64,000 nucleotides of DNA, from contig NZ_JACCFE010000002.1 in assembly GCF_014256275.1 (NCBI RefSeq), positions 4,196,001 to 4,260,000 of the forward strand. The letters run 5' to 3'. The translations under genes and the position numbers were made by a program. Below the pieces are notes generated by a model, which was not told the origin of the DNA, made no database searches, and saw only the letters and a program-made list of their open reading frames with translations. Shown one piece after another: positions 43,241-51,737 of this stretch (position 1 is the first letter of the stretch; each line of letters starts with the position of its first letter). Source of the stretch: Rhodococcus sp. 4CII (GTDB lineage Bacteria > Actinomycetota > Actinomycetes > Mycobacteriales > Mycobacteriaceae).

Positions 43241-43924
43241 ATGATCATCAACCGTAAGAACGGTGTGCGTCTGGCCGCGGTCGGGGCCGCTGCTGCCGCG
43301 ACCATGGGCTTCTTTTCCGTCGGTGCGGCGAACGCCGACACGTTCGTGCCGCTGCCCGGTGGCAGCATCACGCAGACCCTCGCGGACGGCACCGTGGTGA
43401 CGGTGAACCTGACGGACGAGAGTGCGAACATTTCGCCGTCGATGGGGTCGACGCCGTTGCACCGCAACGTGTGGGTCTCCGGCAAGGCCGCCGTCGCGCT
43501 GCAGGGTGACGGTGTGCAGAGTGCGTACATCTATCCCGGCTACGTGCTGGCGTGCCAGGTCGACTTCGGTGCCGAGGCGGGCGCCGAGGGTGGGGCGGGG
43601 ATGTCGTGGGCGGACATCGCGACCGGGTCGGTCGGGAATCCACTTGCCGGGGGGACAAGTGGCGGAATCACTCTCGGCCCCGGCCAGGCGATTCCGGTCG
43701 ACATCCTGGACCAGGAATACGCCGACCCCTACGGCGGGGAGGCGCATTGGGGTGGCAACTACGTCGAGGGACCCACCGGTTCGGTCTCGTGGAGCGACTC
43801 CACCCTCGGGGTGAGCGGGTGCGCCGGCTACGCCCAGGCCCGGGCCTTCGTCAACGTCGAGGTCGAGACCGAGAACGTCACGAGCACCGTCACGCTGTGG
43901 GGCCAGCCCTTCAGCATCGGCTAG
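43241..43924 (+). CDS. MspA-family outer-membrane porin 2
   Basis: 227 residues with AGAGGGG upstream. The signal peptide ends at NADTF (cleavage after residue 32). It shares VLACQVDFGAEAG and GYAQARAFVNVEVETENVTS and the terminal WGQPFSIG with porin 1 but differs in the variable loops (a Gly/Thr-rich insertion GNPLAGGTSGGITLGPG). The pair is a tandem duplication that has diverged, so pore properties may differ. Likely co-transcribed from the CRP/GlxR-controlled promoter; no terminator is seen between them. Confidence 0.93.
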   Translation: MIINRKNGVRLAAVGAAAAATMGFFSVGAANADTFVPLPGGSITQTLADGTVVTVNLTDESANISPSMGSTPLHRNVWVSGKAAVALQGDGVQSAYIYPGYVLACQVDFGAEAGAEGGAGMSWADIATGSVGNPLAGGTSGGITLGPGQAIPVDILDQEYADPYGGEAHWGGNYVEGPTGSVSWSDSTLGVSGCAGYAQARAFVNVEVETENVTSTVTLWGQPFSIG

Positions 43925-43934
43925 GGGCCATCAC

Positions 43935-44310
43935 GGGGCGCTGGATAGGGACATCACGCCGTCGCGCCGCTGCCGGGCCCCGTACACCTCGACATCGTCC
44001 CGGATCGGGTCGACCTCCGCGGTCAGGATCAAGGCGGGCGGCAGCCGCGCGCGTTTCGGCGCGCACGGCTGCCGCGAGGTGTTCGTCGCCCGGTGTCTCG
44101 GCGGACGTATAGCTCGCAGAACCAGCGGACGTCCGAGGTCCACTCGTCGCGCCGGTGCAGGCAGACGGCAGCGGCGAGATTGCCGCCAGCGGAGTGGCGC
44201 CCGATTGCGATCCGGCGCGCTTCGATGTCGAGCTTCGGTGCCGCCGTGCAGGTAGGCGAGGGATGAACTTTTCGATACCGACGGGTGAATTCCACCAACT
44301 CCACAACGTC
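43935..44310 (-). pseudogene. Remnant of a second HSL-type alpha/beta-hydrolase
   Basis: Minus-strand fragments in different frames read RRIAIGRHSAGGNLAAAVCL (the GxSAG nucleophile elbow, with His where Asp is usual: GRHSAG against GGDSAG) and ALILTAEVDPIRDDVEVYGA (the catalytic-Asp region). The cap and N-terminal half are mostly missing. It is a different gene from the esterase at 44705 but of the same family. Confidence 0.7.
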
Positions 44311-44390
44311 ACCCGCGTTCGCTGAACTCCCCCATCAGAGTCTGTCGACCGGCGGTCGCCCATTGGAGCCACGCCTCCACAGCCACTCAC

Positions 44391-44690
44391 TCAACGTGCG
44401 TGGATTCCGTTGTTTCGTGGACGGCGCGGGTACGCCCGTGCCAGGAGTTGTAACTCCTCCAAGGCGCAGTTGGAATCCGGGATTTTCTGCCACAAGCGGT
44501 CGATGAACTGGAGTCTCGACAGTCCGAATCGAACGAGGATCTCGTCGTCACCAGCGCCCCCGTACGGTGCCCACATACTCGCGAACCCAATAAGGATCGC
44601 CGCCTCTTTGTCGCGATGCTTCCGCTTGTGATCGACCGCACCCCGTGCGGCGTGCCGCAGGTGCCCTCTGCCATCTTCGGTGGAGGTCAT
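44391..44690 (-). CDS. Small DUF3263-like protein
   Basis: 99 residues from the ATG at 44690. The core DKEAAILIGFASMWAPYGGA then DDEILVRFGLSRLQFIDRLW resembles small actinobacterial DUF3263-type helix-turn-helix proteins, in which a short helical bundle ends in a recognition-like helix (RFGLSRLQFIDRL). The basic N-terminus (DHKRKHRDKE) and tail (ARAYPRRPRNN) suggest nucleic-acid binding. The ribosome binding site is weak. Its last codons fall in the segment duplicated at 41530, where the rest of the gene has been deleted. Function unknown. Confidence 0.55.
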   Translation of the reverse strand: MTSTEDGRGHLRHAARGAVDHKRKHRDKEAAILIGFASMWAPYGGAGDDEILVRFGLSRLQFIDRLWQKIPDSNCALEELQLLARAYPRRPRNNGIHAR

Positions 44691-44704
44691 TCTTTCGTTG
44701 AACG

Positions 44705-45751
44705 TCACGCTGTGTGTCCACCGAATTCGACGACTCCTGACATTGCGTCCGTATGAGGGCGACTCGGCGTCTGTCCAAACGTGGTTGCGGGACCCAATCG
44801 GAACGCCAGTTGCAGGCTTTCGCATGCGTCCAGCACGGCGCGGCGACTCTTGGCGTAGGTCTGCACCTCCGGGAAGAACCCGTGGAACATGCCGGTGTAT
44901 CGCTGGCGACGCACCGCCACGCCTGCCTCGTGGAGACCGGCGGCATATGCCTCGCCGTCGTCGCGAAGCGGATCGACCTCGGCGGTGGCGATGTGAGCCC
45001 GGGCCAGTCCGGCCAGCGAACCGGCCTTCATCGGAACCGCGAGCTCGTCGAGATCGGCGGGAGAATCACCGACGTACTGCCTCCAGAACCACTGCGCGGT
45101 TTCGGCGTCGAGTAGTGGGGCGTCCTTGAAGTCGGTCCACGACGGCCTTGTGAACTGATCGTCCACCGCCGGATAGACGAGCAGTTGCATCACGGGCTGA
45201 GCGATTCCGCGACGGCGGAGGTCGAGGCACAGCGAGGCGGCCAGTCCACCGCCGGCCGAATCGCCGCCGACCGCGAGCTGGGACGGGGCGACGCCCAGTT
45301 CGGCGGCGTTGGCCCGGAGCCAGTCATAGGCCGCGCGGACGTCGGTGATCGCCGCCGGGAAGGGGTGCTCGGGCGCAAGGCGGTAATCCACCGATACGAC
45401 GACGCAGCAGGCCTCGTCGGCGATGATCCGGCACAGCTCGTCGACGCCGTCGAGCGAACCGACGGTGAAGCCGCCGCCGTGGATGTAGAGCAGCGCGCCG
45501 GCCCGGGTTGTGCGGTCGGGCTGGTAGATACGGACCGGCACCGAGACGTTCCCGCCGTCGGCGACTCCGGAGATGGTGCGGTCCTCGACCGATAACACCT
45601 GTGTCGTGCGGGGCGGGGGAGTTGGCGCAGCGAACTGCCGAACACCGTCGAGCCCCAGCGTATGAAGGGGTCCCGGCAGCAGTTCCTCGAGCTGCTTGGC
45701 CACTGCCAGCGCATCCGAGTCCAGGACGTCCTGCCATTGCGAGTAGGTCAT
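44705..45751 (-). CDS. HSL-family esterase/lipase (alpha/beta-hydrolase)
   Basis: 348 residues from the ATG at 45751 (GGAGAG 9 bases upstream). The oxyanion-hole HGGG is in LLYIHGGGFTVGSLDG, the nucleophile serine in VGGDSAGGGLAAS, the catalytic Asp in ATAEVDPLRDDGEAYAAG, and the His in RYTGMFHGFFPEV: a complete triad. HSL-family enzymes hydrolyse short esters, often of xenobiotics. It is the intact parent of the dead copy A at 41530-42025. The C-terminal 30 residues (PATTFGQTPSRPHTDAMS) are an unstructured tail. Confidence 0.9.
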   Translation of the reverse strand: MTYSQWQDVLDSDALAVAKQLEELLPGPLHTLGLDGVRQFAAPTPPPRTTQVLSVEDRTISGVADGGNVSVPVRIYQPDRTTRAGALLYIHGGGFTVGSLDGVDELCRIIADEACCVVVSVDYRLAPEHPFPAAITDVRAAYDWLRANAAELGVAPSQLAVGGDSAGGGLAASLCLDLRRRGIAQPVMQLLVYPAVDDQFTRPSWTDFKDAPLLDAETAQWFWRQYVGDSPADLDELAVPMKAGSLAGLARAHIATAEVDPLRDDGEAYAAGLHEAGVAVRRQRYTGMFHGFFPEVQTYAKSRRAVLDACESLQLAFRLGPATTFGQTPSRPHTDAMSGVVEFGGHTA

Positions 45752-46185
45752 ATGCAATCACTCTCCGATCGCGCGACGATGATGTGGTGGGAAGCCGGCC
45801 GCTACCGGTGTCCGATGCGTTGGTACGTCAGCGGCCGCACCGAAAGCAGGCATGTACTCGGTCCGACGAACCGAGTGACAGATCATACGATCATGTCAGA
45901 TGATCGGTTTGATGTCCACTGTGAGACCGGATCGAGTGGAAGTCTCGGAAAGGAAATCATCTCGTCCGGGTGGGTGCCATTGACATCGCGCGTCCCACGA
46001 GGGTATCTATTCACTGTGACCAAGTTAACCGACTAGGTCAGATGAACAGTTGTGTACGACCACCAGCAACGAATGAATCGTTCTGTGTAAACCGTTCTCG
46101 GACAGGGAGTTGCGATGGGGCCATATGCATCGGACGTCGGTACGGTCGCGGCTGACGGCGGACTCCTCTCCCCGAAGGATCACTG
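45752..46185. promoter_or_regulatory. Esterase promoter region with GATCA...TGATC inverted repeat
   Basis: No gene in these 434 bases. GATCATGTCAGATGATC (45889-45905) is an inverted repeat conserved in copy A (GATCATGTCAGATGATC at about 41978). CTCGGT...ACCGAG surrounds CCGACGA at 45859-45877 but is less conserved. Bases 45752-45930 are the duplicated part. The right portion should contain the promoter of the membrane-protein gene at 46186. Confidence 0.5.
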
Positions 46186-46902
46186 GTGAACACTTTCCAT
46201 ACGGCGTTGCTGCTGATCGCCAACGTCTCGATGCTGGGCGCCGGCTACTATTACGGCGTCAAATTCCTTCGCCGCCAGCATAATCTTCTGCTCGGGATCG
46301 AGTGGCTGGTGATTGCGTTGTCCGGGACGAACGTGCTGTTCCTGGCCGCCACCGGGATCGTGCACTCGAGTTTCAGCTATCACCTCATGGTGTTCTTCGA
46401 CGCGTTCTCGCGTTCGTTCGGGATGACGCTGATCATCGTGCTCGGGATGATGGCGGTGACCCGCGGGTACCGTCCGTCGTGGATGGTGGACGTCGGCGCC
46501 GTTGCGGCAGCGGTCGCGGTGGGATTGAACCGCACACTCGAAGTACGTCCCGTCGAGTTGGGATGGGCGATCTTCTATCTCGTGATGAATCTTGCGGTGG
46601 CGCTGTTCATGTTCGCGGTAGCAGTTCGTTTGTGGCAGATCCGTGAGCGACGGCACGCGGTGGGAGTCTTCGTGGCTACGGCCCTCGGAGCGTTCGTGGC
46701 GGTGATCTACGACTTCTTCCCGATTCCGGGTGATGATGCAGACCACACGCTGTTCTACATTCTGGCGTTGTCGGTCTGGGCTCTCATGCTCGTGACCTAC
46801 TACCACGGATACCGCGTGCTGGGCGAGTACACCCGGGGCGCCTCCGGTGACGGTCTCGCGCCCGCGGCGGTGGAGGTGTCCGGCGTGGTCAGCCCACAGT
46901 GA
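46186..46902 (+). CDS. Multi-pass membrane protein of unknown function
   Basis: 238 residues from a GTG at 46186 (AAGGA 6 bases upstream). About seven hydrophobic helices are evident, starting with TALLLIANVSMLGAGYYYGV and including LLGIEWLVIALSGTNVLFLA and YILALSVWALMLVTYYHGY. Short charged loops (FLRRQHN, RLWQIRERRH) would be cytoplasmic. The pattern resembles seven-helix sensor or carotenoid-type membrane proteins, but no catalytic motif is visible. The flanking genes do not suggest a role. Confidence 0.75.
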   Translation: MNTFHTALLLIANVSMLGAGYYYGVKFLRRQHNLLLGIEWLVIALSGTNVLFLAATGIVHSSFSYHLMVFFDAFSRSFGMTLIIVLGMMAVTRGYRPSWMVDVGAVAAAVAVGLNRTLEVRPVELGWAIFYLVMNLAVALFMFAVAVRLWQIRERRHAVGVFVATALGAFVAVIYDFFPIPGDDADHTLFYILALSVWALMLVTYYHGYRVLGEYTRGASGDGLAPAAVEVSGVVSPQ

Positions 46903-47364
46903 TCAGACGCTTGACGAGCTTGCCCGTGTGCCTGCGCGGCAGGACGGTGATCGCGGTCCAATTCGACTTCACCAGTCCGAGTTCCAATGCTGGGGAGCAC
47001 GACCGGATCGACGTCGGTGCCGCCACGCGGCCTACCGGGTTGGGTGCCGCCCGTGTCCGAGGAAGAGGGGGGCGTCCTCGCACACGAGCGGCGGGCGGCC
47101 ACCCGGCCGAGGGGGACCGGTCAGGGGACCTGGCTGCGTCTCGGGGCCGCCGAGCCCAGTGCAGCGTAAATGTCGGGTACCCCGCCGATGGGCGAGTTAC
47201 TCGGGCGCGGCGGAAATGTTGTGCGCCGCCGGTTCACCCCGACTACCTACCCGGCCGAAGAACAGACCGGACGGTACCGACATCCGCAATGCGTCTCATC
47301 CCAGTTCGGCAGACGTGGGTCGCAAGTCGGCCGTCGGACGGGCAGTCGGCGATATCCTGAGGAG
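46889..47364. other. Non-coding stretch with a short ligase-like gene tail on the minus strand
   Basis: On the minus strand a frame ending at 46889 reads SNWTAITVLPRRHTGKLVKR, similar to the C-terminal catalytic-lysine region of AMP-forming ligases (LPRTHTGKLVKR-like). Only about 40 codons before it look coding, so it is a fragment at best. The rest of the gap up to the kinase gene has no supported gene and should contain its promoter. Confidence 0.4.
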
Positions 47365-47381
47365 ATGAATCGATGTAGTCG

Positions 47382-50300
47382 ATGACCGATGTCGATCCGT
47401 TCGCGACCCAACGCGACGTGTCCGGTTCGGTCACCGCGGAGTTGGCGGCGGCCGGGTTCGACGACGCCCAGGAGATCGGTCGTGGCGGTTTCGGGGTGGT
47501 CTACCGCTGCACCCAGACCGCGCTCGACCGCACCGTGGCGGTCAAGGTACTCACCGCAGACCTGGACGCGGAGAACCGGGCGCGGTTCCTGCGCGAACAG
47601 CGTGCGGCGGGCCGGCTGACCGGGCACCCCAACATCGTCAACGTTCTCCACGCCGACGTTACGGAGAACGGCCGGCCGTTCATCGTCATGCCGTATTGCG
47701 CGGGGAGTTCTCTCGACGAGCGCATCCGGCGCCATGGTCCGCTCCCACCGGACGAAGCACTGCGGTTCGGAGTCAAGACGGCCGGGGCGCTGGAGACTGC
47801 CCACCGCCTCGGAATCCTCCATCGCGATGTCAAGCCCGGGAACATCCTGATCACCGACTACGGTGAGCCCGCGTTGACGGATTTCGGCATTGCGCACATC
47901 GCCGGCGGGTTCGAAACCGATGCCGGGATCGTGACGGGATCGCCGGCGTTCACCGCCCCCGAGGTGGTGGCCGGCGACCCGCCGAGTCCTGCCGCCGACG
48001 TCTACGGTCTCGGTGCGACGCTGTTCGCGGCCATCACCGGGCACGCTGCCTTCGAGCGCCGCAGCGGTGAGCAACTGGTGGCGCAGTTTCTGCGGATCAC
48101 GTCCGAGCCGGTTCCGAACCCGCGCGAGCACGGCATCGCCGAGGACATCAGCGCGGTCATCGAGCGCGCGATGTCCGCGGAACCCGGTGACCGACCCTCC
48201 GCGGTGGAACTGGGCCGGCAACTTCGTGAGTGCCAACTGCATCACGGCTTCCCGGTCGACGAGATGGCGATGAATCCGGAACCCGTTGCAGTGCAGGGCG
48301 GGTTGCCCGTCGTGGGAGGCCGTTCGACGGAGGAAAGTGCGTCACGCAGGCCCGCGTGGTCACCGGCCGATTCGGGTCGGACGGGTGGACTTCCGCTCGA
48401 GCTCACCAGCTTCGTGGACCGCCGCACCGAACTGGCCGAGGCGACGAACCTCTTGTCGACGTCGCGGCTGGTGACGTTGACCGGAATCGGCGGGGTGGGC
48501 AAGACCCGGCTCGCCCTGCGTGCCGCCACCAAGGTGCAACGGAACTTCTCGGACGGCGTGACGCTGGTCGAACTGGGTGAGCTGCGCGATGATTCGCTGC
48601 TGCCGGGGATGGTGGCGGCTGCGCTGGGGGTGCGGGACCAGTCGGCGCGATCCGCTCACGAGGTGCTGGTCGAGTTCCTCGCCCCGCGGGACCTGTTGCT
48701 CGTGCTGGACAACTGCGAGCAGGTGGTGGCCGCGGCTGCGAAGCTCGCCGAGATCCTGCTTCGAGCGTGTCCGCAGTTGCGGATTCTCGCCACCAGTCGC
48801 GAAGCGCTCGGGATCGGCGGGGAAACGGCGCTGCTGATTCCCCCGCTGCCGGTCCCGGATCCCGATCACCTTCCGAAGGGTCTGCCCCGCAACGATGCGG
48901 TCACTCTGTTCGTCGAGCGGGGCGCCGCCGCCGTCCCCGGGTTCGAACTCACCGAGGACAACAAGGTCACCATTGCCAGGATCTGCCAGCGGCTGGACGG
49001 ACTGCCGCTGCCGATCGAGTTGGCGGCCGCCCGGCTTCGAGCGATGACGCCCGACCAGATTCTGCGGCGGCTGACCGACCGCTACCTGCTTCTCACCCGC
49101 GGCAGCAGGGATGCGCCGTCGCGGCAGCAGACACTGCGGATGTGCATCGACTGGAGTTACGACCTGTGTACACCCGCGGAACAACGGATGTGGGCGCAGC
49201 TGGCCGTGTTCGCGGGCAGTTTCGAACTCGAGGCCGCGGAACAGGTGTGCGGCGGCGGCGAGGCGGAGGACCTGCTCGACACGGTGACCTTCCTCGTCGA
49301 CAAGTCGATCCTGACACGTGAAGAGTCGGGTACCGCGGTGCGGTTCCGGATGCTCGAGACCTTGCGCGCCTATGGGTGCGAAAAGGCGCAGGAGAGTGGG
49401 GAGTACACCGAACTTCGCCGTCGGCACCGTGACTGGTGTGAGCGATTGGCGCTGGACGCCGATGCCGATTGGATCAGCTCCCGGCAGCTCCCGCTGATCG
49501 CCCAGCTGGGGCGGGAACAACCGAATCTCCGTGAGGCGCTGGAGTTCTGCGTGTCCGAAAGCCCGGACATCGGAGTGCGCATCGCCGCCGCTCTGTACCC
49601 GTTCTGGCTGTCCCGCGGATTGTTCGGCGAGGGGCGGCGGTGGCTCGGCCGCTTCCTCGATCGGCTGCCGTCCGAACCGACGAGCGATCGCGCGACGGCG
49701 CTCTACGCCGGCACCGTGCTTGCCGGAGTACAGGGCGACATCCCGGTCTCGGACACCCTGGCGGACGAGGCGCAGGCGCTCGCCGCCCGGACGACCGACC
49801 CGATGGTGCGCGCCCACGTCGACCACACGGTCGGATACGCAGCACTGTTCGGTGGGCGGCTCCCCGACGCACGCGCGCGACTCGACCAGGCCGCCGAGGC
49901 CTTCGCGGGACGCAACGACCTCTACGAGGTCGCCGCCATCGTGGGCCTGGGTATGACGCACGACCTCTTGAACGACACGGCACGGGCCATCGAATGCCAT
50001 GAGCGCGTCCTCGCGATCACCGAGGCGCAGGGCGAATCGGTTTATCGGTCCTATTCGTTGTGGGCGCTGGCCGTGGCCGTGTGGCGGCTCGGCGAGAGGG
50101 AGCGCGCGGCGCGCCTCCTCGGGCAGGCACTCCAGGTGGACCGCCGGGTGAACGACCGGCTCAATGCCAGCGTCTGCCTGCAGGCGCTCGCGTGGATCGC
50201 CGCGGAGGAGGACAACGCGGAGCGGGCGGTCGTGTTGATGGGAGCCGCCGACGCGCTGACCCGGTCGGTGGGCAGTTCGGCGGTGTTGGTACCCGGTCTG

Positions 50301-50666
50301 AGCGTGTATCAGGACGAGTGCGAACACCGGACCCGGGAGGCGCTGACCGAGCAGGCGTATGCCGCGGCGCACGAAAGGGGTCGGGGGTTCGGCTTCGACG
50401 CAGCGGTCGCCTACGCACTGGGCGAGCAGGTGTCGTCCGCGCAGGCGTCGGCGTCGGCGGGTCCGTCGTCGAAGCCGACGAAACGGGAGCGGGAGGTTGC
50501 CGCCCTGATCGCCGAGGGGCTGACCAACAAGGAGATCGCCGCTCGACTGGTGATCTCGCCTCGCACCGCGCAAGGGCACGTGGAGCATCTCCTGACGAAG
50601 CTGGGATACAACTCGCGTGCACAGATCGCGGCGTGGGTCGTGGAATCCCGGGGCGAGGGTTCCTGA
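47382..50666 (+). CDS. pknK: PknK-type serine/threonine kinase fused to AAA/NB-ARC ATPase and LuxR domain
   Basis: 1094 residues, close to mycobacterial PknK (about 1110). An N-terminal kinase domain has GRGGFGVVYR, VAVKVL (Lys near 55), HRDVKPGN (near 147) and DFG (near 167). A signal-transduction ATPase follows, with Walker A LTGIGGVGKTRLAL near 366 and Walker B LLLVLDNCEQV near 442. A TPR-like helical region comes next. The C-terminal LuxR helix-turn-helix is TKREREVAALIAEGLTNKEI and SPRTAQGHVEHLLTKLGY. The protein phosphorylates targets and binds DNA to adjust growth under stress. The only possible in-frame start is at 47382, with GAGGAG 17 bases away; a six-codon open frame (47365-47385) ends on it with an ATGA overlap. 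Confidence 0.92.
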   Translation: MTDVDPFATQRDVSGSVTAELAAAGFDDAQEIGRGGFGVVYRCTQTALDRTVAVKVLTADLDAENRARFLREQRAAGRLTGHPNIVNVLHADVTENGRPFIVMPYCAGSSLDERIRRHGPLPPDEALRFGVKTAGALETAHRLGILHRDVKPGNILITDYGEPALTDFGIAHIAGGFETDAGIVTGSPAFTAPEVVAGDPPSPAADVYGLGATLFAAITGHAAFERRSGEQLVAQFLRITSEPVPNPREHGIAEDISAVIERAMSAEPGDRPSAVELGRQLRECQLHHGFPVDEMAMNPEPVAVQGGLPVVGGRSTEESASRRPAWSPADSGRTGGLPLELTSFVDRRTELAEATNLLSTSRLVTLTGIGGVGKTRLALRAATKVQRNFSDGVTLVELGELRDDSLLPGMVAAALGVRDQSARSAHEVLVEFLAPRDLLLVLDNCEQVVAAAAKLAEILLRACPQLRILATSREALGIGGETALLIPPLPVPDPDHLPKGLPRNDAVTLFVERGAAAVPGFELTEDNKVTIARICQRLDGLPLPIELAAARLRAMTPDQILRRLTDRYLLLTRGSRDAPSRQQTLRMCIDWSYDLCTPAEQRMWAQLAVFAGSFELEAAEQVCGGGEAEDLLDTVTFLVDKSILTREESGTAVRFRMLETLRAYGCEKAQESGEYTELRRRHRDWCERLALDADADWISSRQLPLIAQLGREQPNLREALEFCVSESPDIGVRIAAALYPFWLSRGLFGEGRRWLGRFLDRLPSEPTSDRATALYAGTVLAGVQGDIPVSDTLADEAQALAARTTDPMVRAHVDHTVGYAALFGGRLPDARARLDQAAEAFAGRNDLYEVAAIVGLGMTHDLLNDTARAIECHERVLAITEAQGESVYRSYSLWALAVAVWRLGERERAARLLGQALQVDRRVNDRLNASVCLQALAWIAAEEDNAERAVVLMGAADALTRSVGSSAVLVPGLSVYQDECEHRTREALTEQAYAAAHERGRGFGFDAAVAYALGEQVSSAQASASAGPSSKPTKREREVAALIAEGLTNKEIAARLVISPRTAQGHVEHLLTKLGYNSRAQIAAWVVESRGEGS

Positions 50667-50668
50667 AG

Positions 50669-50935
50669 CTAGCTCGGGTGTCTGCCGCTCCAGTGGGACG
50701 CGATGCCCTGCAGTGCGGTGATGTGACGGTGCGCGAGTTGCATGAAGTGTTTCGTTGCCGGCGACAGTCCACCGCCCGCGTGGGTGACCAAGGCGAACCG
50801 CTCCTCGTAGGGCGGGTCCAATGCCACCCACGCGACCTTGTTCGCGCTTTCGTGAGACCGAGCGACGAGATACGACACCAGGGTGTCGCCGACCCCCCCG
50901 TAACCGCGCACTGAGCACCACCGCGGCGCGAAGCG
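50669..50935 (-). pseudogene. C-terminal fragment of a LysR-type regulator
   Basis: About 85 codons ending at 50669 read LVSYLVARSHESANKVAWVA, LDPPYEERFALVTHAGGGLS and PATKHFMQLAHRHI. This is the last strand and helix of a LysR effector domain (the ..ALV..GG.LSP....F..L pattern). The DNA-binding domain and most of the effector domain are missing; upstream sequence up to 51000 is not coding. It is therefore a remnant. Confidence 0.6.
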
Positions 50936-51055
50936 TCCCGCCTGCACCCGCCGCTCGCGCCGAGCACAACCCCGTCTGACCGGCATTGTTTCGGAGCCGT
51001 CGGGGCGCGGAGAATGAGACCTCGGCATTATCGCGACGAGCGACAGGGGTGTCAC

Positions 51056-51673
51056 GTGCAACCGACGAAGCGAAACCGCGGGCGACTTCGCGGCCGTCGT
51101 ACCGCTCTCGCCGTGCTCTCGATCATGGCGGTGGCGGTCCTGCCGGTGGCCGGGTGTGGATCGCAGACCACGCCGTCCGAATCCGAATCACGACAGGACG
51201 TGACGACTTCCGCGACGAACCTGCTGCCCCAGGACGTTCTGGTCGCGCTGGACGCCGTGCAGAGCTACTTCCCGGAGATCGATCACCAGACCACGACGAG
51301 TGAGAACTCGACTGCTTCCGGTAACCCGGACGCGACGAGAATGGTGATCTACGAGGGGGAAGACGGCAAGCGGATCACGGTGTCGGTCGATCGGTATCCC
51401 AGCCCCGACTCGGCCTCGGCCGCATTCGAGCAAGCGATCGACGCGAGTGAAGTGGTCCCGGGCTTTGCGCCGCTGCCGGCTCCCGCCGACGTCGGCGACA
51501 AGGCGTTCGCCGGCGTGGTGACTCAGGGAGAAGACACTCACATCGGAGTCGGCGCGCTCGCGGGCGGCCAGGTCGTCGGCGTGACGTCGGCCGGCTACCC
51601 GGCCACACCCCGAAATATCGGACAGCTGACCGAACTCATGCGCGCAGCCGTCGAGAAGGCGACAACGGCGTAG
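51056..51673 (+). CDS. Putative lipoprotein of unknown function
   Basis: 205 residues from a GTG at 51056 (AGGGG 5-9 bases upstream). A basic N-terminus (KRNRGRLRGRR) is followed by a hydrophobic core and the lipobox VAGC with Cys34, so the protein should be lipid-anchored on the outer face of the cytoplasmic membrane. The mature part has a Ser/Thr-rich linker and an alpha/beta domain (TRMVIYEGEDGKRITVSVDR, AFEQAIDASEVVPGFAPLPA, VGDKAFAGVVTQGEDTHIGV). This resembles actinobacterial DUF3558/sensor-like lipoproteins, but I cannot name the family firmly. Confidence 0.75.
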   Translation: MQPTKRNRGRLRGRRTALAVLSIMAVAVLPVAGCGSQTTPSESESRQDVTTSATNLLPQDVLVALDAVQSYFPEIDHQTTTSENSTASGNPDATRMVIYEGEDGKRITVSVDRYPSPDSASAAFEQAIDASEVVPGFAPLPAPADVGDKAFAGVVTQGEDTHIGVGALAGGQVVGVTSAGYPATPRNIGQLTELMRAAVEKATTA

Positions 51674-51737
51674 ATCGCGGGTTGGCACTACCGTTGACGC
51701 GGTCGACTTCCGCACGCCAGAAGGGGAACCGCCACGC

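Noticed and set aside
48360..50969. Minus-strand open frame of about 870 codons
   Set aside because: Antisense to the pknK gene, which has all expected domains; no motif in the opposite reading.
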